64,000 nucleotides of DNA from Lachnospiraceae bacterium AF51-6-b8A (GTDB lineage Bacteria; Bacillota; Clostridia; Lachnospirales; Lachnospiraceae), in the NCBI GenBank assembly GCA_027682585.1, contig JAQCZH010000001.1, positions 496,001-560,000 of the forward strand. Reading direction: 5' to 3'. Position numbers and translations under genes: made by a program. The notes beneath the pieces are model-generated. The model searched no databases. It worked only from the letters and a program-made list of their open reading frames with translations, and had not been told where the DNA came from. Shown piece after piece: positions 61,108 to 64,000 of this stretch. Numbering within the stretch: the stretch's first letter is position 1; each line of letters starts with the position of its first letter.

Positions 61108-62187
61108 ATGGCATATTCCGGTATTGGCGGACAAGCTGTTATTGAGGGGATCATGATGCGAAATCAGGATCGCTATGCCATCGCGGTTCGAAAGCCCGAT
61201 GGACAGATTGAGGTCACAGTTGAAAACATAGGAAAGGGACAGCGCTTTGCCTGGATTCCCATTTTAAGAGGAACGGAGAACTTCCTGTCATCCCTCTTGC
61301 TGGGGATCAGAAGCCTGATGAAATCGGCAGAATATTTCGAAGATGAGGACAAGGAGCAAGGGGAAGATAGGGAAAATGCCGGCTCTCGAAGCGGCGGGAC
61401 TTGTCTGAGGACAAATGCGCCTGCGGGGGAAAAGCGAAAAGAAACGGCGGCACTCTTTGGAACGCTGGCCCTCTCCCTGCTGATTGCTCTGGCTCTGTTT
61501 CTTGCCCTCCCCTATGGTCTCTCCCGCCTCTTTGCCCGCGTGATTTCATCTTCGGCTCTTCTGGCACTTCTGGAGGGTGTTATTCGAGTGGCAATATTCT
61601 TGGTCTATCTGCTTTTCATCGGCAGGACAGAGGATATTCACCGAACCTATATGTATCACGGGGCGGAGCACAAGTGCATTAACTGTATTGAAAACGGTTG
61701 GGAACTGAATCTGGTCAATGTCCGCAGGGCGTCCTGCCGCCATAAGCGGTGCGGAACCAGCTTCATCTTCCTGGTTCTGATGATCTCTGTCTTCGTATTC
61801 ATGCTGATTCGGGCCGACCAGCCCTTGCTGCAGCTTCTCCTTCGTATTTTGCTTGTGCCCTTGATCGCCGGGATTTCCTATGAGTTTATCCGTCTGGCAG
61901 GCCGAAGCGATGCGCGCTGGTTGCGGATTTTGTCTGCGCCCGGTCTGTGGATTCAGGGGCTGACGACGCAGGAGCCTGAGGATGAGATGATGGAAGTGGG
62001 GATTGCTTCTGTGGAGGCGGTTTTTGACTGGAAGACCTGGCAGAGGGAGAATCTAGGAACGGTTCGGGAGCATTCTGATTCGATCCATACGAAAATGGAA
62101 GGCGTGGAAGCCAAGGAGCGTGCAAATGACCTATCGGGAGGCCCTGACCTGGGGCAAAGAACAATTGCAGACAGCCCAGGTTCCTGA
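61108..62187 (+). CDS. DUF1385 family membrane protein
   Basis: This 359-residue protein is typical of Firmicutes (YqhQ group). The signature GIGGQAVIEGIMMRN is at the start, with RGTENFLSSLLLG, a charged insertion at about 75-110, then membrane spans (TLALSLLIALALFLALPYG, IRVAIFLVYLLFIG) and the conserved HRTYMYHGAEHKCINC with HKRCGTSFIFLVL. Function is unknown. It lies directly upstream of prmC and prfA, a common arrangement in Clostridia, and its 3' end overlaps prmC by 62 bases. No standard ribosome site stands out before its ATG except AAAGGGTG. Confidence 0.9.
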   Translation: MAYSGIGGQAVIEGIMMRNQDRYAIAVRKPDGQIEVTVENIGKGQRFAWIPILRGTENFLSSLLLGIRSLMKSAEYFEDEDKEQGEDRENAGSRSGGTCLRTNAPAGEKRKETAALFGTLALSLLIALALFLALPYGLSRLFARVISSSALLALLEGVIRVAIFLVYLLFIGRTEDIHRTYMYHGAEHKCINCIENGWELNLVNVRRASCRHKRCGTSFIFLVLMISVFVFMLIRADQPLLQLLLRILLVPLIAGISYEFIRLAGRSDARWLRILSAPGLWIQGLTTQEPEDEMMEVGIASVEAVFDWKTWQRENLGTVREHSDSIHTKMEGVEAKERANDLSGGPDLGQRTIADSPGS

Positions 62188-63136
62188 CTTCGCGCTGGAT
62201 GCAGGTTATCTTCTGGAATTTGCAAGCGGCAGAAGGCATGTAGACTTAATTCTGTCCGATGGAGAGCAGATGCCGGATGTTCTGCTCGGGAAATATCGCA
62301 GCTGCATCGAACGGCGGGCAGAGCGACTTCCGCTCCAGCAGATCACAGGCAGTCAGATCTTCATGGGCCTTGACTTCCTTGTCAATGAGCATGTCCTCTG
62401 TCCCAGGCAGGATACCGAGACACTGGTGGAAGAAGGGCTTGCGATTCTTCAGTCTCTGCGATCAGATGCAGACACTGAAATCCATTTGCTGGATCTGTGT
62501 ACCGGCAGCGGCTGCATTCTGATCTCTCTTCTTGCACTTGCCCAGGGAGCGTGGGGATTTTCTGCTGCGTCGGATCCCGGAAATTTTTCAGCCGGGGCAT
62601 TATTTCAAGGAGATCCCCTGATGCAGGTACAGGAATCTGGAGAGCCTGTCTCAGGCCGGAAGGAAGTCAGTCAGGGGAGGTTGAATCGAAAGGGGGCAGC
62701 GATTCGTGGCCTGGGCATTGACCTCTCACCTGAGGCGCTGGCTGTCGCCCGGGAAAATGCCAGGGAAAACAGGGTGTCCGCGTCTTTTGCCCTTTCAGAT
62801 CTCTTTACTGAGGTTGAGGGCAAGTTTGATCTGATCACAGCCAACCCTCCCTATATTCCATCAGGACAGGTGAATTGTCTGATGCCGGAGGTGAGAGATC
62901 ATGAGCCTCGCATGGCTTTGGACGGGGAGGAGGACGGCCTCGCCTTCTACCGGCGTATTGTAAGCCAGGCTCCGGATTATCTGAGAGAGGGCGGATATCT
63001 TCTGATGGAGATTGCTTTTGATCAGGGTCAGGCCGTCAGACAGATGCTGGCCGATGGCCCATTTGAGGGAATAGAGCTGATACAGGACCTCTCGGGAATG
63101 GACCGGGTCCTGAAAGGAAGGATGATACATGTTTGA
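62126..63136 (+). CDS. prmC: Release-factor glutamine N5-methyltransferase, with insertion
   Basis: This SAM-dependent enzyme methylates the GGQ glutamine of release factors. The 336-residue protein has the N-terminal helical domain, SAM-binding [35 protein letters not shown], and catalytic NPPY at 240-243. Normal PrmC is about 280 residues; here residues 138-195 are an extra, low-conservation block between SAM motifs I and II. ATG 62126 follows AAGGAG by seven bases, better than the GTG at 62120. It overlaps DUF1385 by 62 bases and prfA by eight. Confidence 0.93.
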   Translation: MTYREALTWGKEQLQTAQVPDFALDAGYLLEFASGRRHVDLILSDGEQMPDVLLGKYRSCIERRAERLPLQQITGSQIFMGLDFLVNEHVLCPRQDTETLVEEGLAILQSLRSDADTEIHLLDLCTGSGCILISLLALAQGAWGFSAASDPGNFSAGALFQGDPLMQVQESGEPVSGRKEVSQGRLNRKGAAIRGLGIDLSPEALAVARENARENRVSASFALSDLFTEVEGKFDLITANPPYIPSGQVNCLMPEVRDHEPRMALDGEEDGLAFYRRIVSQAPDYLREGGYLLMEIAFDQGQAVRQMLADGPFEGIELIQDLSGMDRVLKGRMIHV

Positions 63137-64000
63137 CAAGTTAGAAGACCTGGTCGCCCGTTATGAAGAGATTATGCGCCAGATTGCTGAGCCGGATGTG
63201 GCTTCGGATGGGGCTAAATTCACCGAATTGATGAAGGAACAGAGTGAACTGGCGCCCATCGTGGAGACCTTTCGCGCCTATCAGAAGAAGAGGCAATCGA
63301 TAGAAGATTCTCTGGAATTGCTTGACGCAGAGTCTGATGAGGAGATGCGACAGATGGCCAAGGAGGAACTTGCGGAAGCCAGAGATTCGGCGAAGGAATT
63401 GGAAGAGAAGCTGAAAATCCTCCTTCTTCCCAAGGACAGCAACGATGACAAGAATGTCATCATTGAGATCCGCGGCGGCGCCGGAGGAGATGAAGCAGCC
63501 CTTTTTGCGGCGGAGATTTATCGCATGTACCGTCATTACGCTGAGTCCAGGGGCTGGACGACGGAGGTCATGGAACTTGAGGAAACCGGCATCGGGGGCA
63601 TGAAGAAGATTAATTTTATGGTCAGGGGAAGGGGAGCCTATTCTACGCTCAAGTACGAGTCCGGTGTGCATCGGGTGCAACGTGTCCCCGCCACGGAGTC
63701 CGGTGGCCGTATCCACACTTCCACGGTTACTGTGGCTGTCATGCCCGAGGCGCAGGAGGTCGATGTTGTCATTGATCCGGCAGATATCCGCATCGATGTG
63801 ATGCGGGCTTCCGGCAATGGAGGCCAGTGCGTCAATACAACAGATTCTGCCGTGCGTCTGACCCACTATCCCACCGGGATCGTTATCTACAGTCAGACGG
63901 AAAAGTCGCAGCTGCAGAATAAGAACAAGGCCTTTGCTCTGCTCAGGGCCAAGCTCTACGCCATGGAAATGCTGCGCCAGCAGGAAGAAGCATCTGCCCG
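63129..64000 (+). CDS. prfA: Peptide chain release factor 1 (3' end outside window)
   Basis: This factor releases finished proteins at UAA and UAG codons. The visible 290 residues run from [16 protein letters not shown] through a helical N-domain, [16 protein letters not shown], the PxT anticodon-like motif in [15 protein letters not shown] (RF1, not RF2), and the catalytic GGQ in [17 protein letters not shown], which PrmC methylates. The ATG overlaps the prmC stop by eight bases, so translation is coupled. The reading frame is open at the window end and the remaining 60-70 residues lie beyond it. Confidence 0.95.
   Translation, partial: MFDKLEDLVARYEEIMRQIAEPDVASDGAKFTELMKEQSELAPIVETFRAYQKKRQSIEDSLELLDAESDEEMRQMAKEELAEARDSAKELEEKLKILLLPKDSNDDKNVIIEIRGGAGGDEAALFAAEIYRMYRHYAESRGWTTEVMELEETGIGGMKKINFMVRGRGAYSTLKYESGVHRVQRVPATESGGRIHTSTVTVAVMPEAQEVDVVIDPADIRIDVMRASGNGGQCVNTTDSAVRLTHYPTGIVIYSQTEKSQLQNKNKAFALLRAKLYAMEMLRQQEEASA

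Noticed and set aside
1..64000. CRISPR arrays, insertion sequences, prophage or integron genes
   Set aside because: I found no regularly spaced repeats with spacers, no transposase, integrase or phage structural genes. The tandem repeats seen are contiguous and too few in number.

Overview
This 64-kb window reads as chromosome from an anaerobic, moderately GC-rich Firmicute of the class Clostridia, most likely Lachnospiraceae or a close relative. The basis is gene content: pyruvate:ferredoxin oxidoreductase, a DUF4364 regulator, an XpaC/TelA pair, an ACT/UPF0210 pair, DUF1385, a Rho with a long hydrophilic insertion, an L31 with zinc cysteines, AGGAGG-type ribosome binding sites, and no respiratory genes. 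I see no phage, insertion sequence, CRISPR array or plasmid functions. One tRNA (Gly, anticodon CCC) is present.

Layout. 1-8.9 kb: end of an unknown gene, argC, nth, two tiny membrane ORFs, dtd, a type-B carboxylesterase, a GH2 glycosidase, DAHP synthase, a CoA-type Nudix hydrolase and a GlsB-type membrane protein. 9.1-13.3 kb: tRNA-Gly, then a zinc/cadmium efflux operon (HMA protein, P1B-2 ATPase, CzrA-like repressor) with its promoter and operator, followed directly by a rhodanese-TtcA fusion. 13.4-21.9 kb: GH31 glucosidase, AraC regulator, and the L-rhamnose pathway rhaB-rhaA-rhaD-fucO, ending in a strong terminator. 22.3-31.9 kb: a sulfur block with a LysR regulator, a Ser/Cys-ending leader peptide, cysK, a CymR-like Rrf2 regulator, two O-acetylhomoserine sulfhydrylase-type genes, and between them a complete betaine-type ABC importer interrupted by an uncharacterised Fe-S protein. 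32.2-36.7 kb: KDG kinase, XpaC, TelA, and convergent mscL. 37.1-43.4 kb: a 38-aa small protein, polA, coaE, a YycJ-like hydrolase, ACT protein and UPF0210. 43.5-46.4 kb (minus strand): ABC-F ATPase and DNA polymerase IV. 46.9-55.7 kb: PFOR, a tail-anchored protein with an 11-residue repeat, CBS/DRTGG pyrophosphatase, flavin reductase and MATE pump. 55.7-57.2 kb (minus strand): DUF4364 and a malic enzyme lacking about 90 internal residues. 57.5-64 kb: rho, an AT-rich PfkB kinase, rpmE, DUF1385, prmC and prfA (cut by the window end).

How the genes work together. Glycan-derived sugars enter through the esterase, GH2 and GH31 enzymes and the rhamnose pathway (ending in lactaldehyde reduction to 1,2-propanediol); KDG kinase serves uronate breakdown, and PFOR and the pyrophosphatase belong to central fermentative metabolism. 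The 22-32 kb block is the most interesting region. It couples import of an unknown quaternary-amine-like or sulfonium-like solute to a multi-cluster Fe-S protein and to enzymes that capture sulfide or thiols, under what look like cysteine-responsive controls. Other unusual items are the hendecad protein, the malic-enzyme deletion, a family of dispersed palindromes, and several short tandem repeats.
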